Shown here in pieces: positions 1 through 6,097 of a stretch of 6,108 bases of DNA. The notes beneath the pieces are model-generated. The model had not been told where the DNA came from. It did no database searches and worked only from the letters and a program-made list of their open reading frames with translations. This stretch comes from JBDNDK01 sp046719185 (GTDB taxonomy: Bacteria > Armatimonadota > UBA5829). The stretch lies in NCBI GenBank assembly GCA_046719185.1, contig JBDNDK010000146.1:1-6108 (forward strand). The letters are read 5' to 3'. Made by a program: the position numbers and the translations under genes. Within the stretch, counting starts at the first letter, position 1. Each line of letters opens with the position of its first letter.

Positions 1-3000
1 ATCTAGCCCCAGGCGGTATGGGATTCATTTCACCTCTAATATCTTGATCATTTACCAAAACAGAATTTCTGTTTATTCTAATATTAGAAATATTCACATT
101 GCCTCTATTTCTAATTGTCACATTCTTAAACCAACTCTGAACATCCGGATTAGGATTAAAAGGTGTAAACTCATTTTCAAAAACTAAACCAACACCTAAA
201 CCATGTGGGGCACTTCCAATATTTATTATAGGCTCTACAACTTCAATCTTGGGATCTGCAGGCACCTTCACTGAAATTGCGAATCTTCTGTAAGCTTCCT
301 GATAGGTTGTAGGTCTTCCTCTAACAACATCACCAGAATCCCACTCACCATTACCATCTGAATCAACATATGCCTGAATAGTTCTAGAATATCCTTCTCT
401 ATTTGCAGGCTGATACAACGGAACATCAACAGTTGAATCCACAACATCTGCTCTTAACTTACCATCCTTATATTCAGAATCTTGAGAAGGAACATCTATT
501 GGAGGCAAAGTTGTGTGTTCTCTTGAAGGATCAAGATTATCTGTAGCTTTATTATAAAATTGTCTATTCTTGTTTATCCAAGGATAATCAATAGATCCAG
601 GTCCCTGTTCCCAAGGAAGCAATATGCCGCCTGACCTTGAAATTTCCTGCTCTCCACCCCTCCATCTGAGATCTCTTGTATTTATTTTGAATCTTTCTAT
701 AGCCTCCTGTTTGTTTTCCCTGAAATTTATTCCAACAGCACTTCTATCCATCACACCAAGATTCAAAATATGTGATGTGTTGCCATGACTTACAAATTTA
801 TAATCCAATAATGGAGTTCCCAATCTAGTAACATTCTGATTGTCACCAGCCATATTTCCATTAAAGTGAGCTTCAGGATCATTTCTGTTTGGATTAAAAT
901 TATTTGGCCATGCTATCTCAGAAGTTCCTGCTTTAATAGCAAGAGGATTGTTAAATCCCACATTTGCATCTTGATATGTATCTGCTTCTCCACCTTGAGT
1001 CTGTGGAATCAATACAAGCTCAAAACCATCACCAACACTTCTAACTTTTGCCAAAGGAATTATTGTTGTGCCAGCCTCATCAGTGCTAATTTCTGCTGTA
1101 AGCACCCAACCAGGACCAGGACTTGGAGGCCTTGATTGATTTCCTCTTATCTGTATATCCGCAAGAGCAAAACATCTTTTAACTTCTTCATTCTTTTCAT
1201 TTTTGAGTGTTCTATATTCTGTTTTTTCATCTACAACCTTAAAATCATCTTTATTCAAAACAGTATATTCTTTCAATACTTTAACATTTGTACCAAATGC
1301 TAATGTGCTTCCAGCTGATGAACCCGGACTAGCATTTGAAAGTCTAAACTGAATACTGTTAGCTTTGTTTCTGCCTTCTAGCTGATTTCTTGGAGGAAGA
1401 TTCCAAACAATCAGATTTATTGTTTCACCCCATTCAAAATAATATGGATCAGCAGGACTTGCTCCATCTTTTCTAACCATCCATTTTCTTCTTTTTTCTG
1501 CTTCTTTTCTTAAATGCTCATTTATTTTATCATCTGTATCACCAATTGCATTTTTAGAAACAAGCTTCATATCCTCACTAACAATTGCTGCTTCACCAGC
1601 AATATCAGCAGGCCAAGGCATTGGCATTCTTCCATAATCAAGATTTGTACCTGCCTCTTCAACATTTTGAACACTTGAATTTTTATAAAACCAATTAGGA
1701 AATATATCAAATTGAATATCAGACACTTTTCCCAAAGCAGTTATTCTTCTTGAAGTATCATCTGGTGTGCCAGGGAAAGGCCATTGTCCACCTGCCCATT
1801 GTCCTCCATAAGCTCTATCAGAAAATGCATATATCCTACCATCTGCACTCCCCACATATACATAAGAACCTTTTGTGTTTGCTAATAAATCTGTATAAAA
1901 ATGGGTTACATTTGGTGATGAAAAAAGTTCTCCATCAGTTCTAAATCCACTATAATTAAACTGAGAGCTTCCATTTCCTGCTCTAAACCAAGTAAGCCTT
2001 CCAGCCATATCACCTACAAACATATAAAGAGGATTTCCAACTGTCCCACCACCTAAAGCCACCGAGCCCTGAATTGGTGCGAATACATTTGGCTCCCTAT
2101 AAAATATATCTGCAACTATAGGATTTCCATTTTCATCAAGCCTTAGTCTTCTATCTGCAACACCATCTGCAAGCAAAAATGAATATATTCTGCCATCAGT
2201 AGAACCAATCCAAGCTCTTTTCCTTCCAGCATCATCATTTGCAATTGCTGCAGTAGAATATCTAAATGCACCTAAAGGAGGAGTCATAGGCTGACCTTCT
2301 GCTTGTTTCTCCGGATATCTCCACAATGGTGGCAGATCTAATGCTACTTCATTTACTCCATTATCATCCCAACAATAAAAATATCCTGAATTTGACCCTA
2401 CATATATTCTGCCAGTGTCTTTATCTATAGCAGGAGTAGATGTGAACCCTTCATCAGAACCAAATTCTTCATCATCAACTGAATGAGACCATAATTGCTC
2501 TGGATTATCTGTGCTAACATTTCTAAGACATCTCATAACACCATTGAACCCTGCAATATAAAGTTTGTCATTAAAATATGCAGGTGAAGAGCCCATAGAT
2601 TCCATACTTGGAAAATCCTGATCTTCTGGTCCAGAAATCACTAATTTGGTTCTAACTTTTGGAAATATCCAATTTACAGTTCCAATTTTCTTTCCTGAAT
2701 TTTGTGGCAAAATATTAAATGACAAAAGCCTTCCATTAGAGTTAAGAGCGAAGAGTTTTGTGGGAGGCAATGTAAATACACCATTGTGGTCAAAAATATC
2801 ATTTTGATTCAAAACTGGTGTACAGTATCCAAATGCTCCAATACTTTCAGGTACTATCTGAACAGCATCAGCAACAACACATACACTCGATGGATTAGAT
2901 GCAGATGTTTTATTAGAAAGCACAACTGCCTTTACATTAAAAAATGATGAGCCCAATCTAACCCATCTTCCTTGATTTTGGTCTAATGCCTGACTGATGG

Positions 3001-4522
3001 TTACTTTCACAGACTCAGTTGTAACACCACTCTGTCCGCTTACTGTATAATAAATTGTATATTCAGCATCCTCAGCTCTTGATTTATCACCAAATTTCAT
3101 TCCCGGAATCCAAACATACACAGCATACGCAAGTCCACCATCTTCAGGCTCACCAGCTAGCTTTCTGTCTGCATCAGTAAAAGTCCAGACAACATGCTTA
3201 TTTGAATCTCCAGCAGATTCACAATCTATCCATCTGAATCTGCCACCAAATGCATCGTTTCTAACCTCACTCTGATTCCAATCATTTATATCATTTTCTA
3301 TATCATCATTTTTAACAACATCTGGAATTGGATCATTGAATTGTTTTTCCTCTGGTTGAGTAACACCAGGTCCTTTCCAAAGCAATTCACCAGTTTTTGC
3401 ATTAACAGCATACACTTGCCTATCCATTGCTGCCATATATACTACAAGTTTGTCATCCTCAACCCTAGCAATAGTTGGAGATGCATAAAAACCACCTTCT
3501 ATAGGTCCCTCATATTCAGCCCACTTGCTGGGATCCTGATTTGGATATCTCCATATTGCAGTTCCTAATTTTTTAGTTAAACCAATCTGGAAATTTTTCT
3601 CATCATCATCATCAATATTGCCAATCTGCTCCAATGTTCCTGTTACAGAATTGATGCAATACATTGCCCCGGTATCTGGAGCATCTTCATATCTGCCTAT
3701 TGGGCTTTCAACAGTTCCTACATATACAAAAGGTGCATTAAACTGCCTAGTCGTGTTTGTATCTTCATCTCTATAAGTATATGGAAATATTGCACTTGCT
3801 GGTGAGGCATAAATTTCCTGACCTGTTGCAGGAACAAATCTTATTGCATCTACATAAACAAATTTTTGTCTTATAGCATCTGGAGAATCAGCTGCATCAT
3901 CAGCAGCATTTGATAGAACAACTCTTGGATTACCCGGTGTTTCAAAAGTGAATGCTTTATTTGATAATGGTCTCCAACCTTGACCATTAGCTTGATCAAA
4001 TATTATATCATGTCTGCCATTATCATCAAAAACAGTATATCTAGCCTTTTGAGTGGCATTATCTTCTCCCACTACCCATATATATATCTTATATGTTCCT
4101 TTTGGAAGCTGAGATGGAACTTTCCAATTAGCTGTATATGGCACTTCTCTATAATCCGGCTTTTCTGCTCTAATCACATAATAATGTCCGCTATATGCAT
4201 TAGAAACACCACTCTCCCACTCTAAAGCAGGTCTATCATTTGAACCCGGAAATATTGTAAATAAATCTCCAGCATCGTCTATATCATCAACCGTCAATAG
4301 ATTCTCATCTACTCCACCACCAACATCTCTAGGGAAAACCCAAATAAGATTTAATCCTGCTGGATCTGCATTTGATTCAGGGTTATGACCAGCTCTTAGA
4401 GATCCTTCGTGATATGTTTTCCAAATGGGCACATGGAACATCTGGGCATTAGCTGATAATTTTAATGAAATTATAAATATAATGGAGATTAGAAAAAGAC
4501 TTATTTTATTTTTTGTAAGCAT
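1..4522 (-). CDS. Giant secreted PQQ-type beta-propeller protein with two golvesin-like insert domains (C-terminus beyond window)
   Basis: I do not recognise a named gene. The frame is open from ATG 4522-4520 to the left edge, 1507 codons without a stop, so the protein is C-terminally incomplete here. The start is supported by GGGAGG five bases upstream and an in-frame TAG at 4543-4541. Residues 1-26 form a signal peptide: Lys-rich start, hydrophobic core, ANA/Q cleavage site. Residues 28-64 resemble the N-terminus of PQQ-repeat proteins (WKTYHEGSLRAGHNPE, then IWVFP). Blades with the PQQ-repeat pattern (YASP, VYAVNAKTGELLW; STPAIDKDTGRIYVGS; YVYVGSADGRIYAF) run over about 236-915 and are interrupted by golvesin-like domains at about 74-232 and 400-557. 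Residues 989-1020 are charged and probably helical. About 1024-1180 and 1400-1507 look like beta-sandwich or Ig-like segments, with a calcium-loop motif at 1387-1398. There is no adjacent Cys-Cys pair as in PQQ dehydrogenases, so a structural or binding role at the cell surface is likelier than catalysis. That role is inference. Confidence 0.9.
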   Translation of the reverse strand, partial: MLTKNKISLFLISIIFIISLKLSANAQMFHVPIWKTYHEGSLRAGHNPESNADPAGLNLIWVFPRDVGGGVDENLLTVDDIDDAGDLFTIFPGSNDRPALEWESGVSNAYSGHYYVIRAEKPDYREVPYTANWKVPSQLPKGTYKIYIWVVGEDNATQKARYTVFDDNGRHDIIFDQANGQGWRPLSNKAFTFETPGNPRVVLSNAADDAADSPDAIRQKFVYVDAIRFVPATGQEIYASPASAIFPYTYRDEDTNTTRQFNAPFVYVGTVESPIGRYEDAPDTGAMYCINSVTGTLEQIGNIDDDDEKNFQIGLTKKLGTAIWRYPNQDPSKWAEYEGPIEGGFYASPTIARVEDDKLVVYMAAMDRQVYAVNAKTGELLWKGPGVTQPEEKQFNDPIPDVVKNDDIENDINDWNQSEVRNDAFGGRFRWIDCESAGDSNKHVVWTFTDADRKLAGEPEDGGLAYAVYVWIPGMKFGDKSRAEDAEYTIYYTVSGQSGVTTESVKVTISQALDQNQGRWVRLGSSFFNVKAVVLSNKTSASNPSSVCVVADAVQIVPESIGAFGYCTPVLNQNDIFDHNGVFTLPPTKLFALNSNGRLLSFNILPQNSGKKIGTVNWIFPKVRTKLVISGPEDQDFPSMESMGSSPAYFNDKLYIAGFNGVMRCLRNVSTDNPEQLWSHSVDDEEFGSDEGFTSTPAIDKDTGRIYVGSNSGYFYCWDDNGVNEVALDLPPLWRYPEKQAEGQPMTPPLGAFRYSTAAIANDDAGRKRAWIGSTDGRIYSFLLADGVADRRLRLDENGNPIVADIFYREPNVFAPIQGSVALGGGTVGNPLYMFVGDMAGRLTWFRAGNGSSQFNYSGFRTDGELFSSPNVTHFYTDLLANTKGSYVYVGSADGRIYAFSDRAYGGQWAGGQWPFPGTPDDTSRRITALGKVSDIQFDIFPNWFYKNSSVQNVEEAGTNLDYGRMPMPWPADIAGEAAIVSEDMKLVSKNAIGDTDDKINEHLRKEAEKRRKWMVRKDGASPADPYYFEWGETINLIVWNLPPRNQLEGRNKANSIQFRLSNASPGSSAGSTLAFGTNVKVLKEYTVLNKDDFKVVDEKTEYRTLKNEKNEEVKRCFALADIQIRGNQSRPPSPGPGWVLTAEISTDEAGTTIIPLAKVRSVGDGFELVLIPQTQGGEADTYQDANVGFNNPLAIKAGTSEIAWPNNFNPNRNDPEAHFNGNMAGDNQNVTRLGTPLLDYKFVSHGNTSHILNLGVMDRSAVGINFRENKQEAIERFKINTRDLRWRGGEQEISRSGGILLPWEQGPGSIDYPWINKNRQFYNKATDNLDPSREHTTLPPIDVPSQDSEYKDGKLRADVVDSTVDVPLYQPANREGYSRTIQAYVDSDGNGEWDSGDVVRGRPTTYQEAYRRFAISVKVPADPKIEVVEPIINIGSAPHGLGVGLVFENEFTPFNPNPDVQSWFKNVTIRNRGNVNISNIRINRNSVLVNDQDIRGEMNPIPPGAR
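329..364 (-). other. Calcium-binding-loop-like motif in the giant protein
   Basis: Residues 1387-1398 read DSDGNGEWDSGD, with Asp/Asn at positions 1, 3, 5, 9 and 12. This is close to the DxDxNG loops of EF-hand-like, dockerin and thrombospondin-type-3 repeats that bind calcium in extracellular proteins. Only one copy is visible, and no flanking F-helix is evident, so an isolated structural loop between beta-segments is more likely than a true EF-hand or dockerin. Confidence 0.5.
1778..3817 (-). other. PQQ-type beta-propeller region (about eight blades, interrupted by golvesin-like domain 2)
   Basis: Eight blade-like repeats can be traced at residues about 236-329, 344-386, 560-622, 640-682, 692-738, 751-811, 815-865 and 866-915. 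Recurrent features are an S-x-P or T-P entry strand, a Y/W-x-G-S-x-x-G-x-x-Y/F hairpin, and a closing strand ending W-x-x-P or similar (AIWRYP, NWIFP, LWRYP). The last blade lacks a clear closing strand, while an orphan strand IWVFP lies at 60-64 before the first blade. This fits circular closure as in eight-bladed BamB-like and quinoprotein propellers. Blade boundaries were set by eye. Confidence 0.65.
2852..3325 (-). other. Golvesin-like domain 2 of the giant protein
   Basis: Residues about 400-557 repeat the pattern of domain 1. The matching elements are the core strand AYAVYVWIPG, then AEYTIYYTVSG, QGRWVRLGSSFF, AVVLSNKT and VVADAVQIVP. Order and spacing match the first copy, but identity is low, so this is an old duplication or a separate acquisition. 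The loop after the core strand (MKFGDKSRAED) is longer than the equivalent in copy 1. The domain follows the blade-closing strand GELLWKGPG (about 378-386). Boundaries are approximate and the ligand, if any, is unknown. Confidence 0.7.
3827..4303 (-). other. Golvesin-like domain 1 of the giant protein
   Basis: Residues about 74-232 follow the golvesin C-terminal-like (xanthan-lyase-type) beta-sandwich pattern. An opening VDDIDDAGDLFTI is followed by GHYYVIRAEK, the core strand GTYKIYIWVVG, then ARYTVFDDNG, GQGWRPLSNKAFTF and PRVVLSNA, closing with VYVDAIRFVP. The family signature (Y-x-V-Y-x-W, later G-x-W-x-x-L, then V-L-S-N and D-A-I/V-R-F) is present in the right order. Such domains are common accessory modules of secreted proteins and are thought to bind carbohydrate or act as spacers. 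Boundaries are approximate. The domain begins just after the IWVFP strand of the propeller. Confidence 0.72.
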
Positions 4523-4523
4523 A

Positions 4524-4542
4524 AGTTCCTCCCAAGAGAACT
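4524..4542 (-). promoter_or_regulatory. Shine-Dalgarno of the giant gene, inside a small hairpin
   Basis: Read on the minus strand, AGTTCTCTTGGGAGGAACT ends one base before the ATG. The SD core GGGAGG (4533-4528) lies five bases from the start codon. The outer arms AGTTC (4542-4538) and GAACT (4528-4524) are perfectly complementary, and two further inner pairs are possible with one bulged G, leaving a TTGG loop. The SD fixes the start codon with confidence. A regulatory role for the hairpin is inference, since the stem is short. Confidence 0.7.
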
Positions 4543-4641
4543 AAACAGACATCACAACCCAAACTACAGGAATGAAGTTATTTTTTCGACTAGTTCATAT
4601 ATATATTTGTTCCGTATTATCCACTAACACAAGTAACCGCA

Positions 4642-4669
4642 ATTATAGCATTCATCATCAATGGCACAA
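4642..4669 (-). promoter_or_regulatory. Extended -10 housekeeping promoter for the giant gene
   Basis: On the minus strand TGCTATAAT (4650-4642) is a perfect extended -10 element of the sigma-70 type. A partial -35, TTGTGC (4669-4664), lies 16 bases upstream and matches only the TTG. This is typical of extended -10 promoters, which tolerate a poor -35. Transcription would start near 4635, leaving a leader of about 110 bases before the ATG at 4522. The -35 overlaps the sigma-54 -24 element of the opposite gene. Confidence 0.6.
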
Positions 4670-4677
4670 TTTATGCA
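4662..4677 (+). promoter_or_regulatory. Sigma-54 (-24/-12) promoter for the PEP-CTERM gene
   Basis: TGGCACAATTTATGCA fits the sigma-54 consensus TGGCAC-N5-TTGCW, with all six -24 bases matching and TGCA at the -12 element. The invariant GG (4663-4664) and GC (4675-4676) are exactly ten bases apart, as required. Transcription would start near 4688, giving a leader of about 30 bases. From established knowledge, PEP-CTERM genes in several bacteria are controlled by RpoN together with the PrsK/PrsR two-component system. An activator site would be expected further upstream, but I could not identify one. Confidence 0.65.
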
Positions 4678-4707
4678 ATATAAATTATTGAACATTGTAC
4701 CCAAATT

Positions 4708-4714
4708 GAGGTGA
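4708..4714 (+). promoter_or_regulatory. Ribosome binding site of the PEP-CTERM gene
   Basis: GAGGTGA, within TTGAGGTGAT, is an excellent match to the 16S anti-Shine-Dalgarno complement. The GAGG core ends six bases before the ATG at 4718. A TAG stop directly before the ATG (4715-4717) is in frame and rules out an upstream extension. Confidence 0.85.
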
Positions 4715-4717
4715 TAG

Positions 4718-5953
4718 ATGAGATTATACACTTTACTAGCTTTATCTATAATACTATTTGCTTTATTATCAGATAGTGTTAGTGCTCAAAGCCACTATGC
4801 ACTTGGAACAAGCAAAACAGGAATATATCTGCTTCAATCAAATGGTTCATCTACAGAATATATAAAATTATACACAGATACAGCAAGAGATTTCACTGGT
4901 ATTGCAGTATATGGAGAATATGCATTTGTGGCTGATACATCAAAAAATAAACTTCTTATTTTCAAGACATCAGACATCGGCGGAAGTGCACCTAAAATAG
5001 AAAAAACAAAAGAGATTGATCTTAAGAACCAAAATGATAGTTTGACTGTTGATAGACCTCAAAATGTAGTAGTAACTTCAAATGGAACAGTATTTGTAAC
5101 AGGATCTAGGTATCAAGACAGCAGCAATAACTATTACTATACCTATTCAATGATATCAAACCCAACTGAAAGCTGGCACACTCAGAAAGTATCCAATTTG
5201 CCAAATGCACCAATTACAGACATTGATATATTTTCAAATATTGATGGTGATAATGCAATAATTGTTCATCAGCAGATTGGAGCAGTAGGTGTTCCTTCCT
5301 ATAGAGCCCATGTTACTTCAATATCACCCTATGGTGCTCCATCTGTAACAACTGCATTAGGCAGCGGAAATGATTTTCCTGTAGGAATATCAGTAAATAA
5401 TAAGTTTGGTGAGAGTGGCTATGCATACATTGCCAGCAGAGTATCTTCTATAAATGAAAGTGGATTAGCCATAGTTGATTGTGCATCTATGACTCAAGTA
5501 GGCAATATATCTTATACACTTGATATGACTCCACAGAGCCTTGTTTCATTTAATTATGGCTCACAAAGCTTCATTGGAATGGTAACAAATAAATCAACCG
5601 ATCTTGGCAGTACTCAAGAAATATGGCGAATATTATTAGATTCTGATGGCTTACCAACAAGCAATATTCAAAGCTGGACACTCAATACATCTGATCATTC
5701 TACACAACATAAAATAATTGCATCTGATGATGGCTCTATTGTATGGGTATCAAACCCAACAGCTGGAACTGTGATTGCATTAAATACAAATAATTGGGCA
5801 CAAATTGGATCTAGTATAGCTATTGGAGATTCATTATTTAGACTTGCAAATATAGAAGCTAATTTTGTAATACCAGAACCTTCCACATTTGCAGGTTTGG
5901 TATGCTTTGGATTAAGCACTATTGCATTTGCTGGAAGAAAACTCAAAAAATAA
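4718..5953 (+). CDS. PEP-CTERM sorted, secreted beta-propeller-like protein
   Basis: This complete 411-residue protein is predicted to be exported and then processed by an exosortase. Residues 1-23 are a signal peptide (hydrophobic 5-17, VSA/Q cleavage). The mature region, about 24-383, contains some seven propeller-like repeats starting near residues 27, 58, 112, 164, 219, 271 and 329. Examples are GIAVYGEYAFVADTSKNKLL, PQNVVVTSNGTVFVTG and HKIIASDDGSIVWVSN, which resemble YVTN/LVIVD-type seven-bladed propellers. The C-terminus is a classical PEP-CTERM tail (384-411). The body is rich in Ser, Thr and Asn, as is common for PEP-CTERM proteins, which are often glycosylated and surface- or matrix-associated. 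The only Cys residues are C255 and, inside the tail, C396. It is monocistronic: its own promoter lies upstream and a terminator starts 12 bases after the stop. The specific function is unknown, and no enzymatic motif is visible. Confidence 0.93.
   Translation: MRLYTLLALSIILFALLSDSVSAQSHYALGTSKTGIYLLQSNGSSTEYIKLYTDTARDFTGIAVYGEYAFVADTSKNKLLIFKTSDIGGSAPKIEKTKEIDLKNQNDSLTVDRPQNVVVTSNGTVFVTGSRYQDSSNNYYYTYSMISNPTESWHTQKVSNLPNAPITDIDIFSNIDGDNAIIVHQQIGAVGVPSYRAHVTSISPYGAPSVTTALGSGNDFPVGISVNNKFGESGYAYIASRVSSINESGLAIVDCASMTQVGNISYTLDMTPQSLVSFNYGSQSFIGMVTNKSTDLGSTQEIWRILLDSDGLPTSNIQSWTLNTSDHSTQHKIIASDDGSIVWVSNPTAGTVIALNTNNWAQIGSSIAIGDSLFRLANIEANFVIPEPSTFAGLVCFGLSTIAFAGRKLKK
5867..5950 (+). other. PEP-CTERM sorting signal
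   Basis: Residues 384-411 contain the three standard parts of the exosortase signal: the P-E-P-S/T motif (VIPEPST, PEP at 386-388), a hydrophobic segment FAGLVCFGLSTIAFAG (391-406), and a terminal basic cluster RKLKK (407-411). In established systems exosortase EpsH/XrtA-type enzymes recognise PEP and remove the tail in the inner membrane. No exosortase gene is in this window, so it must be encoded elsewhere. Confidence 0.93.
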
Positions 5954-5964
5954 CATACACAGCA

Positions 5965-6005
5965 AACAAAAGCCTCTTGTTAAAAAAAACAAAGAGGCTT
6001 TTGTT
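5965..6005 (+). terminator. Rho-independent terminator after the PEP-CTERM gene, possibly bidirectional
   Basis: A perfect 14-base-pair inverted repeat joins 5965-5978 (AACAAAAGCCTCTT) to 5992-6005 (AAGAGGCTTTTGTT) across a 13-base A-rich loop. The right arm ends in a T-rich run (TTTTGTT) within the stem, continued by AT-rich sequence. The minus strand also ends the hairpin in TTTTGTTTG, so it could stop transcription from either side. It begins 12 bases after the stop codon. Confidence 0.85.
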
Positions 6006-6068
6006 AATATTGATTTGAATTTTTATCCCAATCAACCGTGTTGTCAATTATTCTTAATTAAACCGTTT

Positions 6069-6097
6069 TTGTTAGAAATACAAATACTACTTATTAA
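6069..6097 (+). promoter_or_regulatory. Weak possible promoter for a gene to the right of the window
   Basis: TTGTTA (6069-6074) and TATTAA (6092-6097) are separated by 17 bases and each match the sigma-70 consensus at four of six positions. In sequence this AT-rich such pairs occur often by chance. The stretch 6006-6108 holds no credible coding region. It ends in AAAAAAGGGAAAA, which could be the beginning of a leader. Confidence 0.2.

Noticed and set aside
866..1135. Open frame of 89 codons on the plus strand
   Set aside because: It is antisense to the long minus-strand gene, has no ribosome binding site, and its translation is Cys/Ile/Ser-rich without any domain pattern.
1750..1944. Open frame of 64 codons on the plus strand
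   Set aside because: It is antisense to well-formed propeller repeats on the minus strand; the His/Leu-rich translation is typical of a shadow frame.
3341..3568. Open frame of 75 codons on the plus strand
   Set aside because: It lies opposite the second propeller blade of the giant gene, with no start signal and no recognisable protein pattern.
3600..3612. Short ATC tandem repeat
   Set aside because: It encodes four Asp residues (304-307) in an acidic loop of the propeller; coding use explains it.
329..3817. The giant protein as a PilY1-type pilus-tip adhesin (propeller plus calcium loop)
   Set aside because: PilY1 proteins have the propeller at the C-terminal side with the calcium loop inside it; here the propeller is N-terminal, the loop lies some 470 residues after it, and no pilus genes are nearby.
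3980..4225. Open frame of 81 codons on the plus strand with hydrophobic segments
   Set aside because: The hydrophobicity comes from reading Asp/Asn/Tyr codons of golvesin-like domain 1 backwards; no ribosome binding site or promoter is present.
1778..4343. The giant protein as a PQQ-dependent dehydrogenase
   Set aside because: There is no adjacent Cys-Cys pair, no haem-binding CxxCH and no recognisable catalytic motif; the repeats are of the structural PQQ/BamB-like kind.
4572..4598. Inverted repeat ATGAA / TTCAT with an 18-base gap in the intergenic region, as an activator site
   Set aside because: Five-base arms with a long gap are expected by chance here, and they do not resemble known NtrC-type sites; also, it lies closer to the minus-strand gene leader than expected for a classic site.
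5695..5946. Open frame of 83 codons on the minus strand
   Set aside because: It is antisense to the end of the PEP-CTERM gene, including its sorting tail, and has no supporting start signal.
6010..6035. TTGATT / AATCAA inverted repeat after the terminator
   Set aside because: A six-base AT-rich stem with a 14-base loop is too weak to call a second terminator or an operator.
6034..6072. Near direct repeat AACCGT...TTGT with a period of 27 bases
   Set aside because: Only two short imperfect copies in AT-rich sequence; not enough to call a repeat, operator or attachment site.
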